NCBI GenBank assembly: GCA_937897535.1
Contig: CALCQB010000164.1
Coordinates: 1-14,794, forward strand
DNA from: an uncultured Novosphingobium sp.
GTDB lineage: Bacteria > Pseudomonadota > Alphaproteobacteria > Sphingomonadales > Sphingomonadaceae
Direction of reading: 5' to 3'
Length of the DNA: 14,794 nucleotides
A model generated the notes under the pieces. That model was not told the DNA's origin, ran no database searches, and was given only the letters and a program-made list of their open reading frames with translations. The position numbers were made by a program, and so were the translations under genes. Below are positions 6,169 through 14,567 of the stretch, one piece after another. Position 1 is the stretch's first letter, and every line of letters starts with the position of its first letter.

Positions 6169-8928
6169 ATGCGTATCAGCCACCGTATCGCGCTGCTTTC
6201 AAGCCTTTCGGCCATTGCCGTCGCCATGCCTGCCCAGGCACAGGATGCGGCCGAGGATGAAGCCACCCCGGCCATCATCGTCACCGGCACCCGTTCGGTT
6301 TCGCGGACGGTCGAAAATTCGCCGGTTCCGGTCGATGTGCTGACCTCCGAAGCGATCACCGAAGGCGGGCAGGTCGAAACCAACAAGATCCTCAGCAAGC
6401 TGGTGCCGAGCTTCAACTTCCCGCAGCCGGCGATTGCCGACGGTTCGGACGCGCTGCGCCCTGCCACCCTGCGCGGGCTGGGCCCGGACCAGACCCTGGT
6501 GCTGGTCAATGGCAAGCGCCGCCACGTTTCGGCACTGCTCAACATCAACGGCACGGTCGGACGCGGTTCGGCGGCGGTCGACATGAACTCTATCCCCGCG
6601 CTGGCGATCGACCGGATCGAAGTGCTGCGCGACGGCGCTTCGTCGCAATACGGCTCGGATGCGATCGCCGGGGTGATCAACATCCGGCTCAAGACCACCA
6701 GCGAAGGTGGCCGGGCGGCGATTTCCTATGGCAAATACAACACCACGATTGCCGGCGTGGACAATGTCACCGGTCTGGTGACTGCTGGCGGACAGCCGCA
6801 GCCGATGACCACCGACAGCCGCTATTTCCAGGCAACCGTCGATGGCGAACGCAAGGCACACGATGGCGAAAGCTATTCGGTCGCAACCAACATCGGCCTG
6901 CCGTTCTTCGGGGTTGAGGGCGGCTATATCAACCTCACCGCCGAATACCGCCATCGCGGCTACACCAACCGCCAGGGTTATGACCTGCGGCCCAACTATA
7001 TCCGCCCGACCTCGACCACCTGGGACCCGCGTGAACTGACCTTCAACCGGCTCGAGTTCCGCTTCGGCGATCCGCAGGCCGACGATTTCATCCTGTTCGG
7101 CAACATGGCGGTCCCGGTCAGCGACAGCCTCGAACTCTATGCCTTCAGCAGCTTCAACCAGCGCGATTCGCTCAGCGCGGCCAACTACCGCCAGCAGAAT
7201 GCCCCCGCGAACCGCGATTTCTCAGTCCTGTCGCCCTCCACCCCGCCGACCAATGCCAATTTCGTGGGCCTGACCCCGGACGGGTTCCTGCCTTTCATCC
7301 AATCCGACTTGTCGGACGTGGCGGTGACGGTCGGGCTGCGCACCACCGCGGGCGAATGGAACATGGACACCTCGTTTTCGCTGGGCCGCAACGCCTTCGA
7401 CTACCGGGTTGAAAATTCGGTCAACACCAGCTTCGGCCCGGCCAGCCTGCGCGCCTTCGACGCCGGCGGTCTCAGCTACAAGCAGGCCATGGCAAACCTC
7501 GACATCAGCCGCGAGTTCGACGCCGGCTTCGCCAAGCCGCTCACTGTCGCGTTCGGCGGAGAATACCGTGCCGAGCGGTTCCAGATCCGCCCCGGCGAGC
7601 TGCAATCCTGGGCAATCGGGCCCTATTTCCGCGCTGCGGTGCCCAACACCACCGCCGTGAACTGCACCGCGCTCGGCGGCCGCTACGGCGTTGTCGCGGC
7701 GACGACCTGCGACTTCCCCGGACGGGCAGCCGGCGCGGGCGCTCAGGGCTTTCCGGGAATCCCGGCCAGCAGCCTGACCAACGTCAAGCGGGACAGCGTG
7801 GCCGGTTATGTCGAACTCGATACCGACATCTTCGACGGTTTCAGCACCACGGCAGCCGCGCGGTACGAGCACTATTCGGATTTTGGCGACACCCTCAATG
7901 CGAAACTCGCCGCGCGGTATGAATTCGCGCCCGGCTTCGCGGTGCGTGGTTCGGTCTCGAACGGGTTCCGCGCACCGTCGCTGCACCAGCAGTTTTTCAC
8001 CACCACCTCGACCAACTTCATCGGCGGGGTGCCCGTGGACATTTCAACCGTTGCGGTCGGCAGCCCGGTGGCCCGCGCACTCGGCTCGAAGGACCTCAAG
8101 CCGGAGAAGTCGCTCAACCTATCGGCCGGCTTCACCGCCAATCCGTTCAGCGGGCTGACCCTGACGGTCGATTACTACAATATCCGGATCAATGACCGAA
8201 TCGTCCTGACCGAAAACCTCGGCGCGGCCGGCAGCGGCACTTCGGCGGTAAATAACGCGGTCAAGGCGGTGCTTGACGCCAATGGCTTCCAGTCGGTCGG
8301 CGCGGCGCGGTTCTTCATCAACGGTCTCGACACCCGGACTCAAGGGGTCGATGCGGTGCTGAACTGGCGGATCCCGCTCGAAGGGTTCGGCAAGTGGACC
8401 TTTACCGCCGCCTACAACTACAACGACCAGAAGATCCTGCGGTACAAGAATGACCTTGGCCCGCTGGCCGCGATCCCCAACCTGATCCTGTTCGGCCGGG
8501 TCGAATCGATCCGCTTTACCGACGGCCAGCCGCGCGACAAGGTGGTGCTGAGCCTTGACGGCGATGTCGGCAAGTTCGGGATCACCGCGCGGACCACCCG
8601 CTACGGCAAGGTCGTCTCGCCGGGATCGGCCTCGCCGCTCGCTCCCAACGCTGCCAGCCTGACCGCCTACGGTCCGGATGACATTTTCCTGAGCGCGAAG
8701 TGGATCACCGATCTGGAACTGAAGTTCAAGCCGACTGAGGCGATCAGCATCGCGGTGGGCGCGGACAATATGTTCGACATCTATCCGGATCGTTCGCCGT
8801 GGGGCCTGCGTCCGGCCACGATCGGCGGAAGCTATCCGGCCAACCAGGAATATATCCCGTTCTCGATCTTCTCACCCTTCGGGTTCAACGGGCGCTATCT
8901 CTACGCTCGGGTCGGGGTCGAATTCTAA
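6169..8928 (+). CDS. TonB-dependent outer-membrane receptor
   Basis: A 919-residue ligand-gated outer-membrane transporter energised by TonB-ExbBD. It has a signal peptide with cleavage expected after AQA (residue 24) and a TonB-box-like IIVTGTR (36-42). The plug domain follows (about 50-170), with PVPVDVLTSEAI, LRGLGPDQTLVLVNGKRRH, IEVLRDGASSQYGSDAIAGV and a closing INIRLK. The rest is a 22-strand-type beta barrel containing RYEHYSDFGDTLNAKLAARY and GFRAPSLHQQFF. It ends in RVGVEF, with the terminal Phe used for outer-membrane insertion. The length is normal for sphingomonad iron-complex-type receptors. No sigma/anti-sigma pair, sugar enzyme or iron gene adjoins it, so the substrate is open. 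It follows the acyl-CoA dehydrogenase by 143 bases, possibly by chance. It is transcribed towards the polysaccharide operon. Confidence 0.93.
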   Translation: MRISHRIALLSSLSAIAVAMPAQAQDAAEDEATPAIIVTGTRSVSRTVENSPVPVDVLTSEAITEGGQVETNKILSKLVPSFNFPQPAIADGSDALRPATLRGLGPDQTLVLVNGKRRHVSALLNINGTVGRGSAAVDMNSIPALAIDRIEVLRDGASSQYGSDAIAGVINIRLKTTSEGGRAAISYGKYNTTIAGVDNVTGLVTAGGQPQPMTTDSRYFQATVDGERKAHDGESYSVATNIGLPFFGVEGGYINLTAEYRHRGYTNRQGYDLRPNYIRPTSTTWDPRELTFNRLEFRFGDPQADDFILFGNMAVPVSDSLELYAFSSFNQRDSLSAANYRQQNAPANRDFSVLSPSTPPTNANFVGLTPDGFLPFIQSDLSDVAVTVGLRTTAGEWNMDTSFSLGRNAFDYRVENSVNTSFGPASLRAFDAGGLSYKQAMANLDISREFDAGFAKPLTVAFGGEYRAERFQIRPGELQSWAIGPYFRAAVPNTTAVNCTALGGRYGVVAATTCDFPGRAAGAGAQGFPGIPASSLTNVKRDSVAGYVELDTDIFDGFSTTAAARYEHYSDFGDTLNAKLAARYEFAPGFAVRGSVSNGFRAPSLHQQFFTTTSTNFIGGVPVDISTVAVGSPVARALGSKDLKPEKSLNLSAGFTANPFSGLTLTVDYYNIRINDRIVLTENLGAAGSGTSAVNNAVKAVLDANGFQSVGAARFFINGLDTRTQGVDAVLNWRIPLEGFGKWTFTAAYNYNDQKILRYKNDLGPLAAIPNLILFGRVESIRFTDGQPRDKVVLSLDGDVGKFGITARTTRYGKVVSPGSASPLAPNAASLTAYGPDDIFLSAKWITDLELKFKPTEAISIAVGADNMFDIYPDRSPWGLRPATIGGSYPANQEYIPFSIFSPFGFNGRYLYARVGVEF

Positions 8929-8955
8929 GGATGCGCGAAAGCTGAAGGAATGCAG

Positions 8956-8979
8956 CGGGCGCCGGGCAACCGGCGCCCG
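8956..8979. terminator. Hairpin between convergent genes, probable shared terminator
   Basis: CGGGCGCCGG and CCGGCGCCCG form a perfect 10-bp stem around GCAA. It lies 27 bases after the receptor stop and 6 bases after the stop of the convergent minus-strand gene. Neither side has a real T-run, so termination may be partial. The GCAA loop is the same as in the terminator at 3289-3320. Confidence 0.6.
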
Positions 8980-8985
8980 AACTGT

Positions 8986-10149
8986 TCAGGGCAGGCGGAC
9001 GATCGCGGGATCGTCGAACCGCAGCTCCGCGCCGCCGGGGACCAGCCACAGCGTCAAAAACTGGGCTGGGCAACGGCCATCGACGGTCACGCTCGCTTCG
9101 AACCGGCCCTTGCCGTCAGCGGCCTGTGCTGCGACCGGCAGGCGCTCCTGGATCGCGCAGGCCAGCGACAGGAAGGCCCCCGACGCCTGGGTGCCGTCAG
9201 GCGAAGCAGCGGTCCAGGTGAGCCGGTAGCGCCCTGGGGCCAGCGTCAACATCTGCCAGGCAACCGGCTGGGCGCTCGGCCCGCTTAGCCGCACCAGCAG
9301 CCCGCTGCCGGGGGGCTGCGTCTGGCTCGCCGAGACATCGCCGCTGCCGATCAGGTTCCATTCGAATGCCACCGGTTCGCGCCCGCGCAGCAGCGCCGCG
9401 AAGTGCGGGTCGGCAATTGTGCTGGTGGCGTCGGGGCATTGTCCCTGCCAAAGCTGCCGCGCCGCCGCGGCACCGCCACTGATGACCAGCCGGGTGACCA
9501 GCGGTGCAACGGTATCGCAGCCCCACTTCGGGCCAGGAACGGTCGCCACGATCGCGGCCCGTGATTGCAGCGCAGCCAGTGGCAGCGAATTTCCATCGCC
9601 CAGGAACTGCGAGGTCCAGGCCGGACGCAGCGCCAGCCGCTCGGCCAGCGCCGCGCGTCCGGCTGCGCTTGCTTCGAACTGCGCGAGCAGCATGTCGCGG
9701 ACCGGAAAGTTCGGTGCCTGGCGCAACACGGCATCGAGCCGCAGCGCCGCAAGGCGCGGTTGCCCGGCGTTCAGCGCGGCAGTCATGAAGTAGAGCTGGG
9801 TCAGCGGATCGCGCCAGCCGAACCGGGCCGCGACCCGAAAGGCTTGATCAGCGCGAACGGCTTGCCGCGCGGCAAGGTGTGCGGCCCCGAGCAGCGCGGT
9901 CGAGCGCGGGTCGATCGGATCGGCTCGGACGGCCAGCTCCGACCGGGCGATAGCTAAGGCGTTGTCCCCGCCATCGAGGCTGCGGGCGGCCACTGCGCGA
10001 TGCGCCTCGGCAGCGAGAAGACCGGGCACGAATTTGGCCAGCGCCGGATGACTCGCCGAGGCCCGGTCGAGGCCGTTACCGGCAGCGAGCAGGGCGAAGG
10101 CCAGACACCCGCCCAGTACTGCTGCCTTGCCCCGCGCCGACCGGGCCAC
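8986..10149 (-). CDS. TPR-containing envelope protein of the polysaccharide operon
   Basis: A 387-residue protein I do not recognise by name. Near the N-terminus a hydrophobic segment (about 9-23) suggests a signal sequence or membrane anchor. Helical, Ala-rich TPR-like repeats follow (about 45-165), with SELAVRADPIDPRSTALLGA and DAVLRQAPNFPVRDMLLAQF as clear units. The second half (about 245-387) looks beta-rich, with FEWNLIGSGDVSAS, LTLAPGRYRLTWTAASPDGT and FLTLWLVPGGAELRFDDP, and could be a jelly-roll, carbohydrate-binding-like module. Cysteines in WGCD, GQCPD, LACAI and GRCPA could form disulfides, which fits a periplasmic location. The start is a GTG one base after the TGA of the autokinase gene, so the two are co-translated. 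Position suggests a role in exopolysaccharide assembly or export. Confidence 0.72.
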   Translation of the reverse strand: MARSARGKAAVLGGCLAFALLAAGNGLDRASASHPALAKFVPGLLAAEAHRAVAARSLDGGDNALAIARSELAVRADPIDPRSTALLGAAHLAARQAVRADQAFRVAARFGWRDPLTQLYFMTAALNAGQPRLAALRLDAVLRQAPNFPVRDMLLAQFEASAAGRAALAERLALRPAWTSQFLGDGNSLPLAALQSRAAIVATVPGPKWGCDTVAPLVTRLVISGGAAAARQLWQGQCPDATSTIADPHFAALLRGREPVAFEWNLIGSGDVSASQTQPPGSGLLVRLSGPSAQPVAWQMLTLAPGRYRLTWTAASPDGTQASGAFLSLACAIQERLPVAAQAADGKGRFEASVTVDGRCPAQFLTLWLVPGGAELRFDDPAIVRLP

Positions 10150-10150
10150 C

Positions 10151-12379
10151 TCAGTCCTGCTTGTCGCGCGAGGTGTAGGAATAGTATTCGTAGCCGTAAT
10201 ACTCCGAATAGCGGTGGCCGGCCTTGCTCGGGTCGAACATGGTCAGCACCGCGCCCAGCAGCATCGGCCGCATCGTCCTGAGGCGGCGCAGCGACGCCTT
10301 GAGCGAGCCGCGGCGGGCGCGCTCGGATTCGATGATGAAGACCACGCCATCGACCAGCGCCGACATCAGCGGGGCATCGGCCAGCCCCAGGATGGGCGGG
10401 CTGTCGAACACCACCACGTCGTAGTGCTCGGTCAATTCGCCGATCAGCTCTTCCATCCGGACCGACGCGATCAGTTCGGTCGGGCTGGGCGGAACTGGGC
10501 CAGACGTGATCACGTCGAGGTTCTGATGCCCGCTTGACCGGATCACATGGTTGACGCTGTCCTGGTTGGTCAGCAGGGTCGACATGCCCTTGGCGTTGTC
10601 GAGGCCCAGTCGCCGGTGCAGCGACGGGCGACGCAGGTCGACATCGACCAGCAGCACCTTGCGGCCCATGCGGGCAAAGCCCTGGGCGATTGCAAAGGCG
10701 GTGGTAGTCTTGCCTTCCGAGGCCTGCGAGCTGGTGATCAGCAGCGACTTGGGCAAGCCATGGCTGGTCGAATAGAGCAGGGCCCCGCGTAGCGAGTTGT
10801 AACCCTCGGAGACTGGCGATTTGGGATCGGCCAGCTCGTCATCAATCGAGGCCCGGTGAGCGCGGGGGATGACGCCGAGCAGCGGCAGCTCGAGCTTGTG
10901 TTCGACATCTTCGGGGACCCGCACGGTATCGTCGAACTGGCTGCGCAGGAAGGTCGTTACCGCCGCGATGCCCAGCCCGACCAGCAGGGCATAGGCCAGG
11001 TTCTTCGTCAGGTTTGGCGAAGATGGTCCGGTCGGAGGATCGGCGCGGTCGATGATTGCGATGTTGCTGGTGCTGATCCCGGCCGAGGCGTTGAGTTCCT
11101 TGTAGCGCTGCAGCAGGCCGTCATAGAGCGCGCGGTTGGTATCGGCCTCGCGCGCCAGCAGGTTGTACTGCACCGACCGATCCTGTTCGGCCAAGGTGTC
11201 GGTCTTGAGCGCGTTGACCTGGGCGGTCAGCTGGCGCTCGGTCGTCACCGCAGCTTCATAGTCAGCCTGCGCGGCGCTGCGCATGTTCTGGGCCGCAAGG
11301 CCGAGCTGGCCATCGATAACCTTGAGCTGGGCGCGCAGCTGGCGGACATTGGGATGGCCCTCAAGGTGGCGGGTCAGTTCATCCTGAAGCTTGGCCTCGA
11401 TCTCGGCCCGCTGGGTAAACAGCGACTGCACGGCCTGGTTCTGCAGGGCCTCGCGGTCGGCCAGCAGTGGCCGGGAATTGAGCGCGCGCAGCCGGGCTTC
11501 GGCGGTGATGCGATTGGCATGGGCCTGCGATGCTGCGGCGTTCAATTGCATCAGACTGGCGGTGGTGACGCTCGATGCGCCGCTGCCGGCTTCCTTGCCG
11601 TCGGGTCCGGTGGCAACATCGCGGGTGCGGATCAATCCGGCGGCGCGAGCATAGGTGTTGAGGCCGCGCTCGGATTCCTCAAGCTTGCCCTTGGCGTCCT
11701 GCAACTGGTTGGCGACGAAGTTGCGGGCGTAGGACGAGCTGTCATAGCGCTGCTGCAGCGAGGCCTGGATGAACTCTTCGGCAAAGGCATTGGCAACCAG
11801 GGCCGACAGCGCCGGATCGGAACTCTCAAAGGTAATCGTCGAGATCCGCGAATTGCGCGGAAGTTTGACCTGCATGTTGGCGCGCAGCAGCCCCAGCGTC
11901 AGTTCGCGCAAGCCGCTGGGCGAAGCCTGCGGACCTGGCGGGGTAACCTCCATCTGCTCGTAGAAGCGGGCATTTCCCTGCAGGTTGAGACGCTTCATCA
12001 CCCGCTCGGCCAGCGCGCGGCTTTTCAGTACATCGACCTGGGTCTGGAGAAACCGGTCGGTGTCCCAGGAATTGTTCGATTGCTGGTTCGAATCGTCTTC
12101 GTTTCCGAGCACTCGCTGCGACTGGTCGTTGATCTGGACCGATGCAGCGGCGGTATAGCGCTTGGTATCGAGCAGCGTCGCGACCAGCGCGATCGCGAGC
12201 GCGGCGGCGATGATCGCGACGATCACCACCAGGTTGGTGCGGATCGCCGAGGCGATGAAGCGCAAGTCGATGCCCGGCTTGCGGCCTTCGCCGAAGATGT
12301 CGTCGTCGCTGATATGGTCGAGCGTGACCGAAGCCTGCGAAGGGACCATGACGGCACTGTCGGCGGGATAGGAAGCCAT
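10151..12379 (-). CDS. Polysaccharide co-polymerase / tyrosine autokinase (Wzc-like)
   Basis: A 742-residue inner-membrane protein that controls exopolysaccharide chain length and export. Two membrane segments (about 50-70 and 461-478) flank a long periplasmic Wzz-type coiled-coil domain, with PNLTKNLAYALL before the second. The cytoplasmic BY-kinase has EGYNSLRGALLYS (525-537), Walker A ASEGKTTT with K557, Walker A' LLVDVDLRRP with D579 and D581, PPSPTELI (630-637), and Walker B VVVFDSPP with D659. The C-terminal tail YSEYYGYEYYSY carries seven tyrosines (724, 727, 728, 730, 732, 733, 735), the autophosphorylation cluster. Periplasmic and kinase parts are fused, as in Wzc or ExoP, not split as in Gram-positive CapA/CapB. 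The gene lies 13 bases after the export lipoprotein gene. The ATG at 12379 is the longest start; an ATG ten codons on is possible. Confidence 0.93.
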   Translation of the reverse strand: MASYPADSAVMVPSQASVTLDHISDDDIFGEGRKPGIDLRFIASAIRTNLVVIVAIIAAALAIALVATLLDTKRYTAAASVQINDQSQRVLGNEDDSNQQSNNSWDTDRFLQTQVDVLKSRALAERVMKRLNLQGNARFYEQMEVTPPGPQASPSGLRELTLGLLRANMQVKLPRNSRISTITFESSDPALSALVANAFAEEFIQASLQQRYDSSSYARNFVANQLQDAKGKLEESERGLNTYARAAGLIRTRDVATGPDGKEAGSGASSVTTASLMQLNAAASQAHANRITAEARLRALNSRPLLADREALQNQAVQSLFTQRAEIEAKLQDELTRHLEGHPNVRQLRAQLKVIDGQLGLAAQNMRSAAQADYEAAVTTERQLTAQVNALKTDTLAEQDRSVQYNLLAREADTNRALYDGLLQRYKELNASAGISTSNIAIIDRADPPTGPSSPNLTKNLAYALLVGLGIAAVTTFLRSQFDDTVRVPEDVEHKLELPLLGVIPRAHRASIDDELADPKSPVSEGYNSLRGALLYSTSHGLPKSLLITSSQASEGKTTTAFAIAQGFARMGRKVLLVDVDLRRPSLHRRLGLDNAKGMSTLLTNQDSVNHVIRSSGHQNLDVITSGPVPPSPTELIASVRMEELIGELTEHYDVVVFDSPPILGLADAPLMSALVDGVVFIIESERARRGSLKASLRRLRTMRPMLLGAVLTMFDPSKAGHRYSEYYGYEYYSYTSRDKQD

Positions 12380-12392
12380 CAGCGGGGCGCTC

Positions 12393-13091
12393 TCAGAACT
12401 GTGTGAAGATGTTGAGCAGCGGCGCTGCCTGCAGGATGTCGCGGTAGACGCCCTTGAGCGACGAGAACCCGACCACGATCACGTCCCCGCCCAGGACTTG
12501 CGGATCGGCCGCGCGTCCGGCCCGGATATCGCCCAGGTCAAACCGTGCACCCATCCGGCGGCCATTGACCGTGCGGAAGATGATGATCTCGTCGAGCCGG
12601 GCGACATTGGTCGGGCTCTGCGCGCGCGCAATCGCCGAAAGCAGGGTGTCGCTCGCGGTGACCTTGTAGACCCCGGGCATCTTGACCTCGCCCTCGACCG
12701 CGACCGATTGTTCGCGCGTCGCGATCACGCTGACCACGACCTGCGGATTGCGGATGTAATTGCGACCGAGCCGTTCGGCGATGGCGGCCGAGAGTTCCGG
12801 CGCGGTCAGACCTGCGGCGAGGATATCGCCTGCCAGCGGCAACTGGATGCGGCCGACATCGTCGACCTGGACCTTGTCGCTCGACAATTCCGGCTCCTGG
12901 AACACCTGCACACCGATCATGTCGCCCGGGCCGATCCGATAGGCCTGTGGCTTTGCCGCAGTATCCGTCGGCGGGGCAATCTCATAAGCGGCGGCACCTT
13001 GGGGAAGGCTTTCGGAGCGCAGCGAGGATTGGCAGGCCGTCAGGCACAAACTGGCCAAGGCCAGCACCAGCAGGCGCCAAACAGTGTTCAC
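12393..13091 (-). CDS. Polysaccharide export outer-membrane lipoprotein (Wza/GumB-like)
   Basis: A 232-residue lipoprotein forming the outer-membrane export channel for the polysaccharide. The signal peptide ends in the lipobox LTAC (Cys20). A Poly_export domain (about 51-122) contains YRIGPGDMIGVQVFQEPELS and GRIQLPLAGDI. It is followed by an SLBB-type domain (about 127-175), with VEGEVKMPGVYKV and DTLLSAIARA. The C-terminal segment (210-232) could supply the helix that builds the outer-membrane pore. At this length it belongs to the short GumB type, not full-length Wza (about 380 residues). The start is a GTG whose GTGA overlaps the TGA of the upstream polymerase gene by four bases, so translation is coupled. 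The autokinase gene comes next and is its expected partner across the periplasm. Confidence 0.92.
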   Translation of the reverse strand: MNTVWRLLVLALASLCLTACQSSLRSESLPQGAAAYEIAPPTDTAAKPQAYRIGPGDMIGVQVFQEPELSSDKVQVDDVGRIQLPLAGDILAAGLTAPELSAAIAERLGRNYIRNPQVVVSVIATREQSVAVEGEVKMPGVYKVTASDTLLSAIARAQSPTNVARLDEIIIFRTVNGRRMGARFDLGDIRAGRAADPQVLGGDVIVVGFSSLKGVYRDILQAAPLLNIFTQF

Positions 13092-14455
13092 GATTGCGAC
13101 TCCCCGGACTGTCCCGAACCGGCCTGTTGTGGTTGAAAAAGCAAGCCAGTGGCGAATGCTGCCAGCGCCGCCAATGCCATGGATCGCATCGGGTAATCAA
13201 CCAGCGAATGCAGGGCCATTACGGATAAGGTGCCCAGCGCGAACAGGGTCTGGGCGCGTGCATTCGGAATTGGGCGGCGCAGTCTGCGGAAGGCGGCAAC
13301 CGCAATGATCGCGGCCACTATCCCGCCTACCGCCAGCCCCGGCAATCCGGCTCCGATCGCCAGCTCCAGATAGTCATTGTGTGCGCGGTTGGGCAAGGTC
13401 GGGTCAACCACCTCGAGCCGTTCCACCGCCATCATCACCGGGGTGAAAGTCCCCTGGCCCGAGCCGACCGGCCAATACTGGCCCAAAGCATAGAGCGAAT
13501 CACGCCACAATTCGGGCCGAAACTCACCTTCGAGCGTAAAGCGCGCAAGGATCGCCTGGATCGCGCGGTTGTCGCGCAGCAGCACGAAGGCCAGGCCGCC
13601 CATCGCTACCGCCCCGGCTGCACTCGCGCCGAGCCGGCCCCAGCGCAGCCGGGCATCGGGTTGCAGGATCAGGTACTGCAGCGCCAGCACAAGCGGCAGC
13701 AAGCCAAGTCCGGCACGGGATCCCGTCAGGAACAGCCCCAACACCATCGCCCCGTCGGCAACGAGCACGGTGCCTGCCGCCTGGATCATGCCGGGGCGTA
13801 CTAGCCCGCGGTCGAGCCCCAGCCTGGCCAGCGCGGCCATCGCCAGCATCGCGATCAGGATCAGGTCGGCGGTGCTGTTGTGATTGGCCTGGAATCCAGT
13901 CAGCCAGATTGCGTTCGGATCGAACAGCCGGAACGGATTGCCGGTCCCGCCCGAAAGCTGCGCGGCGCCCAATACCAGCGTAATGAGACCGGCCGCGGCG
14001 GTTACCATCAGCAAGCGCCAGCGGGCCTGAACGGCAAGTGTAGCGGTCATCACCAGCAGGGTCAGCGCTGACAGCGCGGCCAGCAGGCTGGCCAGGGTGC
14101 GCGCCGGGGACAGGCTCAGCGCGCGCCATGTATCGGCCTCAGCAACCAGTTCGAGCGCGGAGCGTTCGCCTTCGCGCCCGGGCAGGGTATGCCAAAGCGC
14201 TGGCGGCAGCGGGATAAGTTGCAGCAGGTGCAGGCCGCAGATCAGCCCGGCCATCCACCAGACGGCGGGCGCGACGGCCCGCAAGGCGGCAGGATACCGC
14301 AGCAACCACCAGCCAAAGAACAGGGCGCCCAACAGCTGAAGCGTCAGTTCCAGCAGCGGCGCCGGCGATCCCCCGCCGCCCAACAACAGCGAGACGCCGA
14401 GCAGCAGGGCTGGGAGTGCAGCAGCTAGCGAAGCGGATTTAGCGCTGTCTTCCAT
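13088..14455 (-). CDS. O-antigen ligase / Wzy-like polysaccharide polymerase
   Basis: A 455-residue polytopic inner-membrane protein with roughly ten or more hydrophobic segments. Family features are TGSRAG (244-249), a large periplasmic region with RPELWRDSLYALGQYWPVG (313-331), RAHNDYLELAIGAGLPG with R357, H359 and N360, and HSLVDYPMR (416-424). Proteins of this family either join O-antigen to lipid A core or polymerise undecaprenyl-linked repeat units. The location immediately before Wza-like and Wzc-like genes favours repeat-unit polymerisation for an exopolysaccharide. The loop GFQANHNSTADL (187-198) fits the conserved part before TGSR. It is the first gene of the operon in this window. 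Only a weak ribosome site (GGGGG) precedes the ATG at 14455. It could still be a ligase. Confidence 0.85.
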   Translation of the reverse strand: MEDSAKSASLAAALPALLLGVSLLLGGGGSPAPLLELTLQLLGALFFGWWLLRYPAALRAVAPAVWWMAGLICGLHLLQLIPLPPALWHTLPGREGERSALELVAEADTWRALSLSPARTLASLLAALSALTLLVMTATLAVQARWRLLMVTAAAGLITLVLGAAQLSGGTGNPFRLFDPNAIWLTGFQANHNSTADLILIAMLAMAALARLGLDRGLVRPGMIQAAGTVLVADGAMVLGLFLTGSRAGLGLLPLVLALQYLILQPDARLRWGRLGASAAGAVAMGGLAFVLLRDNRAIQAILARFTLEGEFRPELWRDSLYALGQYWPVGSGQGTFTPVMMAVERLEVVDPTLPNRAHNDYLELAIGAGLPGLAVGGIVAAIIAVAAFRRLRRPIPNARAQTLFALGTLSVMALHSLVDYPMRSMALAALAAFATGLLFQPQQAGSGQSGESQS

Positions 14456-14484
14456 TATGCCCCCAACCCGATCCGGCTATTGCA

Positions 14485-14513
14485 GATACAGAAAAACAGC
14501 CAGGGCGAATCAA
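14485..14513 (-). promoter_or_regulatory. Possible promoter of the polysaccharide operon
   Basis: On the minus strand TTGATT (14513-14508) and TGTATC (14490-14485) are separated by exactly 17 bases, about 30 bases before the polymerase start. The -35 is good (TTGA core) and the -10 poor (three of six). It sits in the only gap of the right-hand cluster, just after a hairpin. Confidence 0.3.
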
Positions 14514-14549
14514 CCCCGGTCAGGCATGCTAACGGTATTGCTTGCCAGG

Positions 14550-14567
14550 AAAAGGGCCTCAGCCCTT
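14550..14567 (-). terminator. Weak terminator overlapping a stop codon
   Basis: On the minus strand AAGGGC, loop TGAG and GCCCTT form a 6-bp stem running into TTTT. The TGA stop codon of the gene at the right edge lies in the loop, so the last coding bases are part of the hairpin. It would lower read-through into the polysaccharide operon. Confidence 0.45.

Noticed and set aside
10856..12406. A 516-residue plus-strand open frame
   Set aside because: It is antisense to the autokinase, which has a full set of Wzc motifs.
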